From the IMG/VR virus record IMGVR_UViG_3300032086_004149, positions 1 to 46,657 of that record: 46,657 nucleotides of DNA. The stretch is one strand, 5' to 3'. Shown piece by piece: positions 21,885 through 30,801 of this stretch. The notes beneath the pieces are model-generated. The model was given only the letters and a program-made list of their open reading frames with translations. It did no database searches and was not told the DNA's origin. This DNA is from a virus. Each line of letters begins with the position of its first letter. Position 1 is the first letter of the stretch. The position numbers were made by a program, and so were the translations under genes.

Positions 21885-22868
21885 TTACTTATTGTCTTGA
21901 TTGGTATAGCTACTTGTTTTTATGTCTTCTGGCTTAAAAGAAACTTCTTGATCCCAATTATACATTCTATTTCTTGCTATCGCATTCAAGTCTAAACATT
22001 CGTTGTTATATTCATCGTAGGCTATAAACCCATAACAACCAAACTCATCCATTCTCCAGCATAAATCGGCAAGATCATTGATATATCCCCTCCTTCTGTC
22101 AGAAGACACGGCATTGCAAAAGAAAAAAGTGCAGCCCATATCCAACGAAATACACACCTTGTTGAAAAAATTTACCTCTCTGCCGAAGTCATCTATTGAG
22201 CTTTCTATGTCGTTAACGTAAGACATTATTTCTGCCATTACATCTTCTGCATTGGGATAATACTCTCTTGAATAATTCTCGTAGCATTCTTCATCGCTAT
22301 CACCCCAGTTGTATTTTGACCTTTCCCATTCTTCTTTATAAAACCGCTGCTCTTCTTCGTCCAGCAAGGACCAACTCACTCGACCAAGTTGAGGCCATCC
22401 ACGGGGTGACAAGACTTCCATCTCTAAAAAAGAAAAATCTGTATCGTATAACCCCTTTGAGCCATCCCAATCAACTTTTTGATTATTAGTGTAAACAAAA
22501 TCAAAATCTATGGCAATTTTTTCATTTTCTCCACCCATAGAAACTCGATAAACTCTAGACGCATCAGTACTTGGTGCTATTCCGTCGTATTTTATATCCT
22601 CCTGTAGAACTTTATTCAAAGCGTCGGTGGGTAAAGATTCTATATAACTTACAAGTTCTGGCTTATTATCAAACCACTCCCCATGCGTTCTCAAGTCTTT
22701 GAACTTACTATGGAGTTCTGCTTCGATATCTCCTTTATAGAGACCCACAATTTGTAACTCTTCTGGACTACCGGTCTGTAGTTCTCTAAGTCTTTTGTTT
22801 GGGTCTTGCTTGGTTTTACCTATCTTTATACTACCACCTCGGACACTCTGAACAAAATATGTGTACAT
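21885..22868 (-). CDS. GIY-YIG/T5orf172-domain protein with long acidic C-terminus
   Basis: The first 80 residues of this 327-residue protein match the T5orf172/MUG113 type of GIY-YIG domain: MYTYFVQSVRGGSIKIGKTK, RLRELQTGSPEELQIVGLY, then EAELHSKF and GEWFDNKPELVSYI. The remaining 240 residues are acidic and rich in aromatic residues, with no recognised domain. It sits between the Cas4-like nuclease and the polymerase in the replication operon and could be a nuclease with a protein-binding tail. Confidence 0.75.
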   Translation of the reverse strand: MYTYFVQSVRGGSIKIGKTKQDPNKRLRELQTGSPEELQIVGLYKGDIEAELHSKFKDLRTHGEWFDNKPELVSYIESLPTDALNKVLQEDIKYDGIAPSTDASRVYRVSMGGENEKIAIDFDFVYTNNQKVDWDGSKGLYDTDFSFLEMEVLSPRGWPQLGRVSWSLLDEEEQRFYKEEWERSKYNWGDSDEECYENYSREYYPNAEDVMAEIMSYVNDIESSIDDFGREVNFFNKVCISLDMGCTFFFCNAVSSDRRRGYINDLADLCWRMDEFGCYGFIAYDEYNNECLDLNAIARNRMYNWDQEVSFKPEDIKTSSYTNQDNK

Positions 22869-22881
22869 TTAATATTACTCC

Positions 22882-23895
22882 TTATTTCTTGCCATCTTCG
22901 TCAAGGCGACCACCGCCCGCTCCGTATGTACCAATTTTGTTGACGTTTGCGTGATCGTCCACAACTTTTTCAATACCTTCTAATTGTATCAGATCATGGA
23001 AGTATTGGCAAGTTGTTTTTCCTGTATCTTCGTGCATCTCGGAAAACTTACATAATTTCTGACACTTCCAATGACCTTGATCTTTGGATAACTGTCGCGG
23101 TATTTCTATAGATCGGATTTCTTCAAACCTTTTCCTTAGCATATTTTCAGCTTTAATGTAATCTTCATCACTAAATACGATGTCAAACAGACCTCCATCA
23201 TTGATATAGTAAATGCTGGTGTAAAAGTCTCGATCTGGGTACATGTTCTTCAGAGCGTAGAAATACAGAAGAAGCTGTTTGTCTGAGCAAAGATCTTCGT
23301 ATGTCTTCTCTTTACCAGTTGCCCAGTTAAGTCTTTTGCCTGTTTTATAGTCCAAGACCTGAAAATAGTTTTCATCTTCTTTTACGATAAGGTCAATGGT
23401 GCCTTTGATTGAAAGATTTCCAGAGAATACCTTACCGCCTGCTTCATAATAGTATTCAGCCCAAGGTTTGTCAATGGTAATATCAAAGAACAATTCTGTA
23501 GCGTAAACATCTTGGTTTCGGGGGTCAAGAGTTCCGTTATTATATGCTAATGCCTTGTATACCCAATTAATGCAAGTCTTTAGGTCTTTTGCATTTAGAC
23601 CAACATCATCTTCGTGCTTTTTGTAGTATTCAAAGCAAACTTCTGTAATGTATTCAATATCGTCACACTGAGAAAAGCTCAGATCCTCGATGTCATCATT
23701 GACCAAAAGAAGCTTGCCCTCCTGTTGAGCTATTCTTTTATCTGCTAAAATTTGCATAGCACGATGTACTACAGTACCAAGCACAGCCTTTTTATTAGTC
23801 TTATCCTTTTGACCAAGAACATACTGAAAAAAGTACTTCATCTGGCACATCTCAAAAGTACCCAATGAGCTACTACGATGATAGCAAATAATCAT
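22882..23895 (-). CDS. Cas4/RecB-like PD-(D/E)XK exonuclease, probably with Fe-S cluster
   Basis: The 337-residue protein has the Cas4/AddB plan: Cys17 in LGTFEMCQMKYFFQYVLG, then GTVVHRAMQ, KGTIDLIV and FQVLDYKTGKRLNW (Asp and E/D-x-K motifs) and a QLLLYFYALKNMYP helix (motif YaaQ type). C-terminal Cys residues WKCQKLCKF and TTCQYF complete a four-Cys set with Cys17 that would hold an iron-sulphur cluster. It would resect DNA ends for recombination or take part in genome processing. It is coupled to the glf gene by a four-base overlap. Confidence 0.85.
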   Translation of the reverse strand: MIICYHRSSSLGTFEMCQMKYFFQYVLGQKDKTNKKAVLGTVVHRAMQILADKRIAQQEGKLLLVNDDIEDLSFSQCDDIEYITEVCFEYYKKHEDDVGLNAKDLKTCINWVYKALAYNNGTLDPRNQDVYATELFFDITIDKPWAEYYYEAGGKVFSGNLSIKGTIDLIVKEDENYFQVLDYKTGKRLNWATGKEKTYEDLCSDKQLLLYFYALKNMYPDRDFYTSIYYINDGGLFDIVFSDEDYIKAENMLRKRFEEIRSIEIPRQLSKDQGHWKCQKLCKFSEMHEDTGKTTCQYFHDLIQLEGIEKVVDDHANVNKIGTYGAGGGRLDEDGKK

Positions 23896-24983
23896 ATATT
23901 GTCCTTTATTTTATTACAAACTTTTAAGGCGGCAGCAATAGCTTGATCCATGTTGTAATACTTGTATGTTGCTAGCCTCCCAATAAAAATATACTTTGAC
24001 ACATCTATCATTTTTTTATATTGACTATAAACGAAAGTGTTTTGAGTGTCATTAACTGGATAATATTTTTCTTGACCTCTATTGTATTCTTGAGGATACT
24101 CTGTAGTTATTACCGTCTGAGAAGTATTTATGTTTTTATAGAAGTGTTTGTGTTCTATTGTTCTAGTGTATTTAATTTCTTCGTCTGTATAATTTATTTG
24201 AGCTACAGGTTGTAACCATTCAGCTTGTTTGACTTCATGATCAAACCTTAATGATCTCCAGTCTAAATCACCATGAGCATAATTGAAGAATTCATCAATA
24301 GGTCCAGTATAAACTACAACTTTAGCCATACCGTCCCAATAATCTCTTTTATTTAAATAATCTACATCAAGTCTAATTTCTATTCCATCCAGCATATTTT
24401 CTATTAATGCGGAGTAACCTTCTTTTGGAATTCCTGAATAGATACATTTATGATAATCATCATTTCTATTTTTTCTAATTGGAATTCTACTAATAATTAA
24501 TGCAGGTAGATTTCTAGGCTCCTTGCCCCATTGTTTTTTAGTGTAACCGTAAATAAACTTGCGATATATTTCTTCACCAAGATTTTCTATGGCATATTCT
24601 TCTAGATTTTCAAAGCCAGCCTTTGGTTCTGTATTTAGTTTTCTCAAAAGATCCTGATCGACATCACCCCACAACTCTTCTAGTGTATTGAGGTTGATTG
24701 GGAAAGAGTATAATGTTCCACCTTGAGAGCATTTGACCCTGTGTCTATAATCATTAAAGGGAGTGAAGTTGTTTACATAACCCCACAACATAGGAGAATT
24801 TGTATTAAAAATGTGAGGACCATACATATGAGTATGTATTCCTGCTATTTTTTCTGTATATACATTTCCTCCCATAGTTTTACGGCGATCAATAACAAGG
24901 CATTTTTTACCAGAGTTTGTCATCTCTCTAGCAAAAGTCGCCCCGGACAATCCAGTTCCAACTATTAGAAAGTCATACTTCAT
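23892..24983 (-). CDS. glf: UDP-galactopyranose mutase
   Basis: The enzyme converts UDP-galactopyranose into UDP-galactofuranose using reduced FAD. The 363-residue protein starts with the FAD dinucleotide fold FLIVGTGLSGATFAREM and continues VIDRRKTMGGNVYTE, GIHTHMYGPHIFNTN and YTKKQWGKEPRNLP, all characteristic. The length is standard. It lies inside the replication operon, away from the glycosyltransferase cassette at 12-17 kb and the GT at 44788, but would feed galactofuranose into such enzymes. Confidence 0.93.
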   Translation of the reverse strand: MKYDFLIVGTGLSGATFAREMTNSGKKCLVIDRRKTMGGNVYTEKIAGIHTHMYGPHIFNTNSPMLWGYVNNFTPFNDYRHRVKCSQGGTLYSFPINLNTLEELWGDVDQDLLRKLNTEPKAGFENLEEYAIENLGEEIYRKFIYGYTKKQWGKEPRNLPALIISRIPIRKNRNDDYHKCIYSGIPKEGYSALIENMLDGIEIRLDVDYLNKRDYWDGMAKVVVYTGPIDEFFNYAHGDLDWRSLRFDHEVKQAEWLQPVAQINYTDEEIKYTRTIEHKHFYKNINTSQTVITTEYPQEYNRGQEKYYPVNDTQNTFVYSQYKKMIDVSKYIFIGRLATYKYYNMDQAIAAALKVCNKIKDNI

Positions 24984-25831
24984 TTGATTGATGCTGTGAA
25001 TTTATTTATTTCTCTGAGCTTCTTGGTGATACCAAGCTTGATCAGCGACTCGATGAATAGATCACATGATTCCTGAAGATTCATACTGTCATTTTCAATT
25101 ACGTCGTCAAAACCTTCATAATTGTCAGCGTCAATTTCACTTTGGTGGTTACACTCATATAGTGATCTCTTTAGACGAATAACTTTTCCACCTCGTGCCT
25201 GAACGGCGTGAATCTCGTTCATGAATCGACAGTCGCCAATGATGGCAATCTCTGGCTTATCTTCTTCAATTCTACGGAAGCAATTTTCCAACCAGATTGG
25301 CTCGTACATTTTACGCATAATGTCTGTGCCAAGATACTGCATAAATTCGCGTGCGGTCATTGGGCCTGCGGCGTGATACATTAATCCATCAGGTTCTCCA
25401 TCTGAACATAGGATATCCCAGACCTCTGAACATGTAATTACTCCCGGCATGTTTTCCCAACGTAAATGCTCCTGCACTTGGTTCTTTTGTTCGTCAGTAC
25501 CATATACACATTCCGGTGGAATGTTGAACAACATCACACACATCTCTTTTAGAGCATCCGCAAAGTTGTAAGCACGAATGAGTGGCCAGATGTTCTTCGT
25601 CGCATAGCGATAGAAATTATCATTCCTTTGTTGCAAATCTAGCACACCCATTTCCTCAAAGTCATTACCCTTCTCGTCTTGAAATGTACAGTTGACGACT
25701 AGGTTTCCTTCTGGAGATAGAAAAAACTTTTTTACCACATCATGACGTTGCATTTCATGACCGTGTAAATAATTAGAAAGACTGGTTTTTCCAGACTGCT
25801 TCTTACCAGACAATGCTACTATGATGGTCAT
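24980..25831 (-). CDS. Deoxynucleoside monophosphate kinase (T4 gp1-like)
   Basis: The 283-residue protein begins MTIIVALSGKKQSGKTSLSN with a Walker A loop at residues 9-16. It continues in the dNMP-kinase style with RAYNFADALKEMCVMLFN, TAREFMQYLGTDIMRKMY and a Walker-B-like strand IAIIGDCRFMNEIHAV. These enzymes phosphorylate dNMPs to dNDPs for phage DNA synthesis. It is somewhat longer than the T4 protein because of an insertion around residues 45-75. It overlaps glf by four bases. Confidence 0.82.
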   Translation of the reverse strand: MTIIVALSGKKQSGKTSLSNYLHGHEMQRHDVVKKFFLSPEGNLVVNCTFQDEKGNDFEEMGVLDLQQRNDNFYRYATKNIWPLIRAYNFADALKEMCVMLFNIPPECVYGTDEQKNQVQEHLRWENMPGVITCSEVWDILCSDGEPDGLMYHAAGPMTAREFMQYLGTDIMRKMYEPIWLENCFRRIEEDKPEIAIIGDCRFMNEIHAVQARGGKVIRLKRSLYECNHQSEIDADNYEGFDDVIENDSMNLQESCDLFIESLIKLGITKKLREINKFTASIK

Positions 25832-25847
25832 ACTTAACTTTCCTAAA

Positions 25848-26837
25848 TTAAAGTTGTGGTTTTATAATATTATTAATTTCAGTTACGGTCATATCTCCAA
25901 TATCATTGGTAGGAGTGTTGACTCTTTTTACATTAAATAAATATTTGAATCTTTCTTCAATGTCGTTAGCACACTTTTGACCAGCCTCATCAGCGTCGGT
26001 CATTATCACCACTGTTGAAACTCCAGATTTCTGTATTAAGTATTCTTGAGAGTCGCTAATCTTAGAACCAAAAATACCAACAACATTATTGATGCCAGCT
26101 TCATAAAGCCGTATAACATCTCCTTGTCCTTCCACCAATATTATAGCATCTGTCTCGCCCGTGTATTTCAACGCTTTTCCATAATTGAACAGAAAGTTGG
26201 ATTTATTGAACCCCTTCTGGTTGATCCATTTTCTTACGTCTCCACAAACAGTTCTTCCAACACAGCCAATCATATATTCATCGTTTTCATCGTACACCGG
26301 AAAAACAACTCGATTATGCATTTGACTTCCGGGTCGAGTGCAAAGACCAACATCAAAATGATTCAACGCCTCTTCCGTAAAACCTCTTTTGATATAATAA
26401 TTACAAGGAAATTCTAAATGGGATCTAACCATCCGCCGTGTTATTCGGTTATCCTTAGATGATTTCTTCCTTGGATTTTTAATCAACTTGTCTATAGGAT
26501 CTACTGTGGTTATCAGCACATCTCCAACACTTACTTTAACATCAGCACAAAAAGTCTCAGCGAATTTCAGAACTTCTGGGAACTTGAAGTCCCTATTGTG
26601 TTTATCCTCAAGCAACATCCATAAAAGAGATAGAATATCCTTGCCGGGTTTGTTAAGATGACACTGCTTAGTATTACAAAACCATCTTCCATAATGTTCG
26701 TCGTTATCCTCTTCTACATTAATGTTGAATGCTGTATAGTTATCGCCGTGGTGTACCGGGCAGCATGTTGTTAGCCTTCCATCCGCCTCGTAATAATCAA
26801 TATCAAAGTGGTCAAAAAGATCGTGAATCTTCTTCAT
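25848..26837 (-). CDS. dnaG: DnaG-type DNA primase
   Basis: The chosen ATG at 26837 gives 329 residues starting MKKIHDLFDHFDIDYY; an upstream ATG at 26900 is in frame but lies deeper within dnaB. A zinc-binding domain (TTCCPVHHGDN and WFCNTKQCH) is followed by the RNA polymerase/TOPRIM core: RVVFPVYDENDEYMIGCVGR, ILVEGQGDVIRLYEAG with the catalytic Glu, and VIMTDADEAGQKCAND with the DxD. The C-terminal helicase-binding domain of bacterial DnaG is missing, as in many phage primases. It overlaps dnaB by 26 bases. Confidence 0.9.
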   Translation of the reverse strand: MKKIHDLFDHFDIDYYEADGRLTTCCPVHHGDNYTAFNINVEEDNDEHYGRWFCNTKQCHLNKPGKDILSLLWMLLEDKHNRDFKFPEVLKFAETFCADVKVSVGDVLITTVDPIDKLIKNPRKKSSKDNRITRRMVRSHLEFPCNYYIKRGFTEEALNHFDVGLCTRPGSQMHNRVVFPVYDENDEYMIGCVGRTVCGDVRKWINQKGFNKSNFLFNYGKALKYTGETDAIILVEGQGDVIRLYEAGINNVVGIFGSKISDSQEYLIQKSGVSTVVIMTDADEAGQKCANDIEERFKYLFNVKRVNTPTNDIGDMTVTEINNIIKPQL

Positions 26838-28302
26838 CAGTTTCTTCTTCAGGAGAATAACCCTCTGTATTTTCGCCAAGTTCTTGGTTTCTACCGTCAT
26901 GTTTCTTAATCTCTCTAATAGTTCCTAATTCCCTCAACCTAGCAAACTGACCATCCATTTGCAGACAGATATATCCTTCGTCTTCTATTCCAGGACCGTG
27001 TCTTGAAACGATTGGTATTAGTTTCTTATTGCCATTTTGTATACCATCTTGTAGTTTCTCTTCATCTGTTTTATCCTTGAAGATTGTGAAACTGGTACAC
27101 AGCCATACAAGTCTATCGGAACCACTAACCACGTCTGTTGACTCTTTTGTGATACCATCTCTGTTAAGCTGAACAAAAGAAAGGCACGGGCAGTCATTTT
27201 CTACACAGAAATTATGTAGCTGAGTAATCTGGAATCCGAGAACTTGGAACTCTGCCATATTGTTTGAAATGGAGGAAGAAGACATTAACTTCAAATAGTC
27301 ATAGATAATCACGCAGTCGTTAAGAACTCCATTTTCGTCATAACCAACTTTCTTGAGCAACCACCTTTTAGCGATAGAAAGAATCTCTTCAAATGGTCGT
27401 CCAGCAATGCTGATATAATCATATGGTAATTCTTGTAGTTCTTCTATGGATCTTAGTAAAGCATCTTCTTTTTCTCCATCATCAAATGCCTCACCTTTTG
27501 CAATTTGATTGATTTCAATATCAGTAAGATTAGCCAAGATTCTGTTCCAATGATCTTGCTTGCTCATTTCTGTATCCAAGACCAGCACTGGAATTTTGTG
27601 AGTAGTGGCAATGTTTAATGCTATATTGTCAGCAAGTACAGACTTACCAGTTTTAGGACGAGCGGAAATAAGATCTACACACTTTCTGCGTAATCCACCA
27701 CCAATAGCTTTATCGTAAGCGGGAAAGCCTGTAGGAATACCAATAGACTTTCCTTTATTGTTTCGTAGATGTTCGATATAATCGTCCAGATCATCACCAA
27801 TAGCTTGAGGAGTCATATCATCTTCTTTAATATAATCCAAGCAAATCTTTTGAATTGGAGATTCTACGACGGATAGAATATGTGCAATGGATTCGTCTCC
27901 ACTTACATCATTGAGATCTTTGTACATGTCCCGAAGCTGACCCTGAAGTTTACGACCAAACTCCAGTCTTTTTAGTTTTTTAGCATGTTCTGCCACATTA
28001 TTAATATCAATCGGCGTACTCATAACACCTTTGATATGTTTCAGAACATTGTCGTTTTCCACATACTCATCTAAACCAATACTTTTAGCTGATGATAGAA
28101 TTTCCGTATATCCAATACTGTCATTAGTAGATAGAGCATGATGCACACATTTATAAATGACCTTATTGTGATCAATTGTAAAGCTATTCTCGTCAACGTA
28201 CAATTCTACCTCAAGCAAGCAATCACTACCATGCTGCATCAAACCAGAAAGAACCGCACGCTCGGAGGCAACGTTTACAAGATTTGTTTCAATTTTAGAC
28301 AT
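26812..28302 (-). CDS. dnaB: Replicative DNA helicase DnaB
   Basis: The 496-residue protein has the DnaB N-terminal helical domain (ASERAVLSGLMQHGSDCLLE) and a RecA-type ATPase domain opened by IPTGFPAYDKAIGGGLRRK. Walker A is ARPKTGKS (residues 214-221), with LVLDTEMSKQDHWNRI next and Walker B near CVIIYDYLKLM. It ends in an acidic tail. It would unwind DNA at the fork with the primase encoded just downstream. It differs from T4 gp41 and T7 gp4 in being a bacterial-type helicase. Confidence 0.93.
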   Translation of the reverse strand: MSKIETNLVNVASERAVLSGLMQHGSDCLLEVELYVDENSFTIDHNKVIYKCVHHALSTNDSIGYTEILSSAKSIGLDEYVENDNVLKHIKGVMSTPIDINNVAEHAKKLKRLEFGRKLQGQLRDMYKDLNDVSGDESIAHILSVVESPIQKICLDYIKEDDMTPQAIGDDLDDYIEHLRNNKGKSIGIPTGFPAYDKAIGGGLRRKCVDLISARPKTGKSVLADNIALNIATTHKIPVLVLDTEMSKQDHWNRILANLTDIEINQIAKGEAFDDGEKEDALLRSIEELQELPYDYISIAGRPFEEILSIAKRWLLKKVGYDENGVLNDCVIIYDYLKLMSSSSISNNMAEFQVLGFQITQLHNFCVENDCPCLSFVQLNRDGITKESTDVVSGSDRLVWLCTSFTIFKDKTDEEKLQDGIQNGNKKLIPIVSRHGPGIEDEGYICLQMDGQFARLRELGTIREIKKHDGRNQELGENTEGYSPEEETDEEDSRSF

Positions 28303-28303
28303 A

Positions 28304-28888
28304 CTATCCTCGCCGTGTCAAACATCCATCACAAGTATAATTATCACGAGCAAACATAGGATTTACTTGAAAAGTATTACTACAAGATCCACACGTTACA
28401 CTGGCTTGCTTATATTTTTTTCTTATATTTCTTTTTTTATCTGTTTGTATACTGTCATTAATTCGATCAAAACCATCATCTCTACCAGCTTGAGAAATAA
28501 CATCTTCCATATCTTCAAATTTATTTTCAGACGACGCCCTATCACTAACTTTTCTGGATCTACTAGCACCACCCGTACTAAAGTCGCCTTCTTCTTTAGA
28601 GACTTGCTCTTCAACTTTCTTCTTCCTTGGTCGCCCTTTTTTCTTTTTAGGTTTTACAGCCTGTTTTTCATTTTCAAGACTGTCAAGCCTTGACATCATC
28701 TGCTTTAACAAGGCTGTTGTATCATCTTCTTCAACACGCTCTGGAATGTCGATGTGTTCACCGCACAGAATATAATACGCCTCAGAAACAAGGCACCATT
28801 CCGAATCAGTAATGGCTTCGTGCAGTAAATCTGATACCTGCGTAATATGATCGATCATAACTTCTAAGCTTTTAACTGTGGATTTCAT
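28304..28888 (-). CDS. Hypothetical protein with AT-hook-like motif and zinc ribbon
   Basis: The 194-residue protein has a helical N-terminus, a basic segment KPKKKKGRPRKKKVEEQ (about 78-94) containing the AT-hook core GRP, a Ser/Asp-rich linker, and a C-terminal zinc ribbon TCGSCSNTFQ ... YTCDGCLTRRG. It should bind DNA. Its place directly upstream of dnaB suggests a replication accessory such as a helicase loader, which is inference. It overlaps the upstream gene by four bases. Confidence 0.65.
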   Translation of the reverse strand: MKSTVKSLEVMIDHITQVSDLLHEAITDSEWCLVSEAYYILCGEHIDIPERVEEDDTTALLKQMMSRLDSLENEKQAVKPKKKKGRPRKKKVEEQVSKEEGDFSTGGASRSRKVSDRASSENKFEDMEDVISQAGRDDGFDRINDSIQTDKKRNIRKKYKQASVTCGSCSNTFQVNPMFARDNYTCDGCLTRRG

Positions 28889-29376
28889 CTGAAACTCTTT
28901 CCTTTTCCTAAGTCTTGAAATATATTCGCTCGCTTCTTTAGGTCTTTACATGTCTCTTCCAGCGATAGAATACCAGCATACAACCTTAGTCGGCATTTTT
29001 CAACAACTACCGCATAAGAATTATCACGAATGATGTTCTTCTTTTTGATTTCCGCTGGCATGAACTTATCTTGTTGATCCCACTGCTTAGCACAAAGATA
29101 GTTTATTGCCTCTTCACACCAGTTGAACTGGCTTCTAATTAAATCTAACTTTCTTTGTAACGCACCAGCATAATTCATTATTTGTAGACTGTATGCAAAA
29201 CATTCATCTGCATCAAGTCCAGCAATAGTCTCAGACGAAATACTGAGAATATACTCACATTCATCATCAACTTTAAAATTTGGTATATTATTTTCCTTAC
29301 AGAAAGCCTCAACCCATTCTGTAAAGTTACTTAGTCCAGCGACTGAGTCTGTGTCTTCAATATTAAGTTCTTCCAT
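28885..29376 (-). CDS. Hypothetical helical protein of the recombination operon
   Basis: The 163-residue protein is acidic at the start and mostly helical afterwards (ALQRKLDLIRSQFNWCEEAI and VEKCRLRLYAGILSLEETCK), with conserved-looking aromatic residues. Its place between recA/nuclease and dnaB, and its size and helicity, resemble recombination mediators such as UvsY, but there is no direct motif. The gene starts inside the end of the upstream nuclease gene (46-base overlap). Confidence 0.6.
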   Translation of the reverse strand: MEELNIEDTDSVAGLSNFTEWVEAFCKENNIPNFKVDDECEYILSISSETIAGLDADECFAYSLQIMNYAGALQRKLDLIRSQFNWCEEAINYLCAKQWDQQDKFMPAEIKKKNIIRDNSYAVVVEKCRLRLYAGILSLEETCKDLKKRANIFQDLGKGKSFR

Positions 29377-29768
29377 TCTTTTCTTTCATTGTAAGGTAAG
29401 ATGGCGATTTTGATACCATTTAGTGTACACCATTCTATTTTATCAGCATCTCTTTTTTTAGACTTTACGAAATCCATTTTGGTTTTATGGAAAAAAGAAC
29501 AATAAGAATAATGTTGTTTACCGTGAACTTCTACGATCATCATAAGGTCTGGAATGAAAAAGTCAGCATATAAAAGAGAAGATCTTCCCAGTTTTTTACT
29601 TCCGGGAAGTGTGACCTCTTCATATAGGGAATATGTAGGATATAACTCCTGAAGTATAACCCTTACTTCTTTATGCAGAGATGACTTTTTGCTGTGATGT
29701 TTTCTTGATTTATTTTTGGAGAAGTTAAATTTGTGCTCGTTGCCGTCAAATCCAACTACTCTAAACAT
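29331..29768 (-). CDS. Vsr/EDxHD-fold nuclease next to recA
   Basis: The 145-residue protein has a basic N-terminus (FNFSKNKSRKHHSKKSSLHK), then a nuclease core: LYEEVTLPGSKKLG, LYADFFIPDLMMIVEVHGKQ (Asp and E-x-H as in EDxHD and Vsr-like enzymes), and FVKSKKRDADKIEWC. Unlike the 275-residue enzyme at 11307, it has no HTH or NUMOD part, so it is probably a recombination or repair nuclease rather than a homing enzyme. It overlaps recA by eight bases and the next gene by 46. Confidence 0.7.
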   Translation of the reverse strand: MFRVVGFDGNEHKFNFSKNKSRKHHSKKSSLHKEVRVILQELYPTYSLYEEVTLPGSKKLGRSSLLYADFFIPDLMMIVEVHGKQHYSYCSFFHKTKMDFVKSKKRDADKIEWCTLNGIKIAILPYNERKEWKNLILKTQTQSLD

Positions 29769-30798
29769 CCGCCAGCATCTCTCTAACTTGATCTTCTACT
29801 TCTGTGTAGACAGACTTATTTTCGACCAGAAAGTCGTAGATTTTTGCTTGACCTTGGAACTTGGGTGCTTCTTCATAACCTTCTCTGCCCTCCAAGAATG
29901 GAAGACTGTACCAAGCACCAGCTTTGTCGACAATACCAAAAGATTCAGCAAGTTCGATGATTTCTTTTTCTTTGTCGATACCTTTGTTGTATTTTAAGTA
30001 GCTAATACACTCAGCACCAGAAGCACCCATAGACGAACAGCTAATCTTCCAGTGAATCAATTGACCTACCTTTTTACCGCCTTCTTCCCAAGGTTCTATT
30101 CGGGCAACATCCAGTCTAGTATCCGCTTGATATTGCACCATGACACCACAGTCTGGAACTTTGATTTTGCCATATCCACTTGTGTTTGTGATGTAGTGTG
30201 TAATGATCACTACGATGATCTTATTTTTGACCACCGTCTGAGCGTTCTTTTTAATCCAGTGGCTTAGGAGGCGAGGTAGGTTGTTTCTGATGTTACCAGA
30301 GGCGTCTTGCTCAAGTTCTGCTCGTGGCACGAGAGATGAGCATGAATCGATAACGCAAACAGCACCTTTGTTTTCTGGACGCTTGATTAGGTTTTCAGCA
30401 ATCTTAAGAAAATCCTCAGCAGCAAGCGATTCACCTTCTTCTGGACTATGAACAACCTGAATCTTATCAAGATCCAAACCTTCTGTTCCAACCAGATTGT
30501 ATACCTTCAGGCGACTTTCTCCATCTACATAAACCACAGGTCGTCCATCATCCTGTGCGTTCTTGCAAATCTGTAAACAAGTGCTACTCTTTCCAGTCTT
30601 GGGGTCTCCGCTAATAATTGTCCAGCTACCCTCCAATAGACCACCATTTAGTGCTAGGTCAAGACTGGGACTAACCGTAAGTGGTTTTAGCTCTTTTCTG
30701 GCTGAGACCAATTCTGATCCAGCAGATAATACTTTTCCAAATTCTTTTTCAATAGCCTTATCTGTACTAAGGTCAACTTTCTTTTTTGCTTTTGCCAT
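29761..30798 (-). CDS. recA: RecA recombinase
   Basis: The 345-residue protein has Walker A GDPKTGKSS (residues 64-72), the catalytic-Glu region VVYVDGESRL (about 88-97), Walker B AVCVIDSCSSLVPRAELEQD (about 145-164) and the allosteric IIVVIITHYITNTSGYG region (about 192-208, where Gln is replaced by His). A C-terminal domain is present but short. It would form filaments on single-stranded DNA for strand exchange. It is more like bacterial RecA than T4 UvsX in domain order. Confidence 0.9.
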   Translation of the reverse strand: MAKAKKKVDLSTDKAIEKEFGKVLSAGSELVSARKELKPLTVSPSLDLALNGGLLEGSWTIISGDPKTGKSSTCLQICKNAQDDGRPVVYVDGESRLKVYNLVGTEGLDLDKIQVVHSPEEGESLAAEDFLKIAENLIKRPENKGAVCVIDSCSSLVPRAELEQDASGNIRNNLPRLLSHWIKKNAQTVVKNKIIVVIITHYITNTSGYGKIKVPDCGVMVQYQADTRLDVARIEPWEEGGKKVGQLIHWKISCSSMGASGAECISYLKYNKGIDKEKEIIELAESFGIVDKAGAWYSLPFLEGREGYEEAPKFQGQAKIYDFLVENKSVYTEVEDQVREMLADV

Positions 30799-30801
30799 AA
30801 A

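Noticed and set aside
28142-28153. Late-promoter-like TTTATAAAT
   Set aside because: It lies inside dnaB and does not match TATAAATA exactly; AT-rich coding sequence gives many such chance matches.
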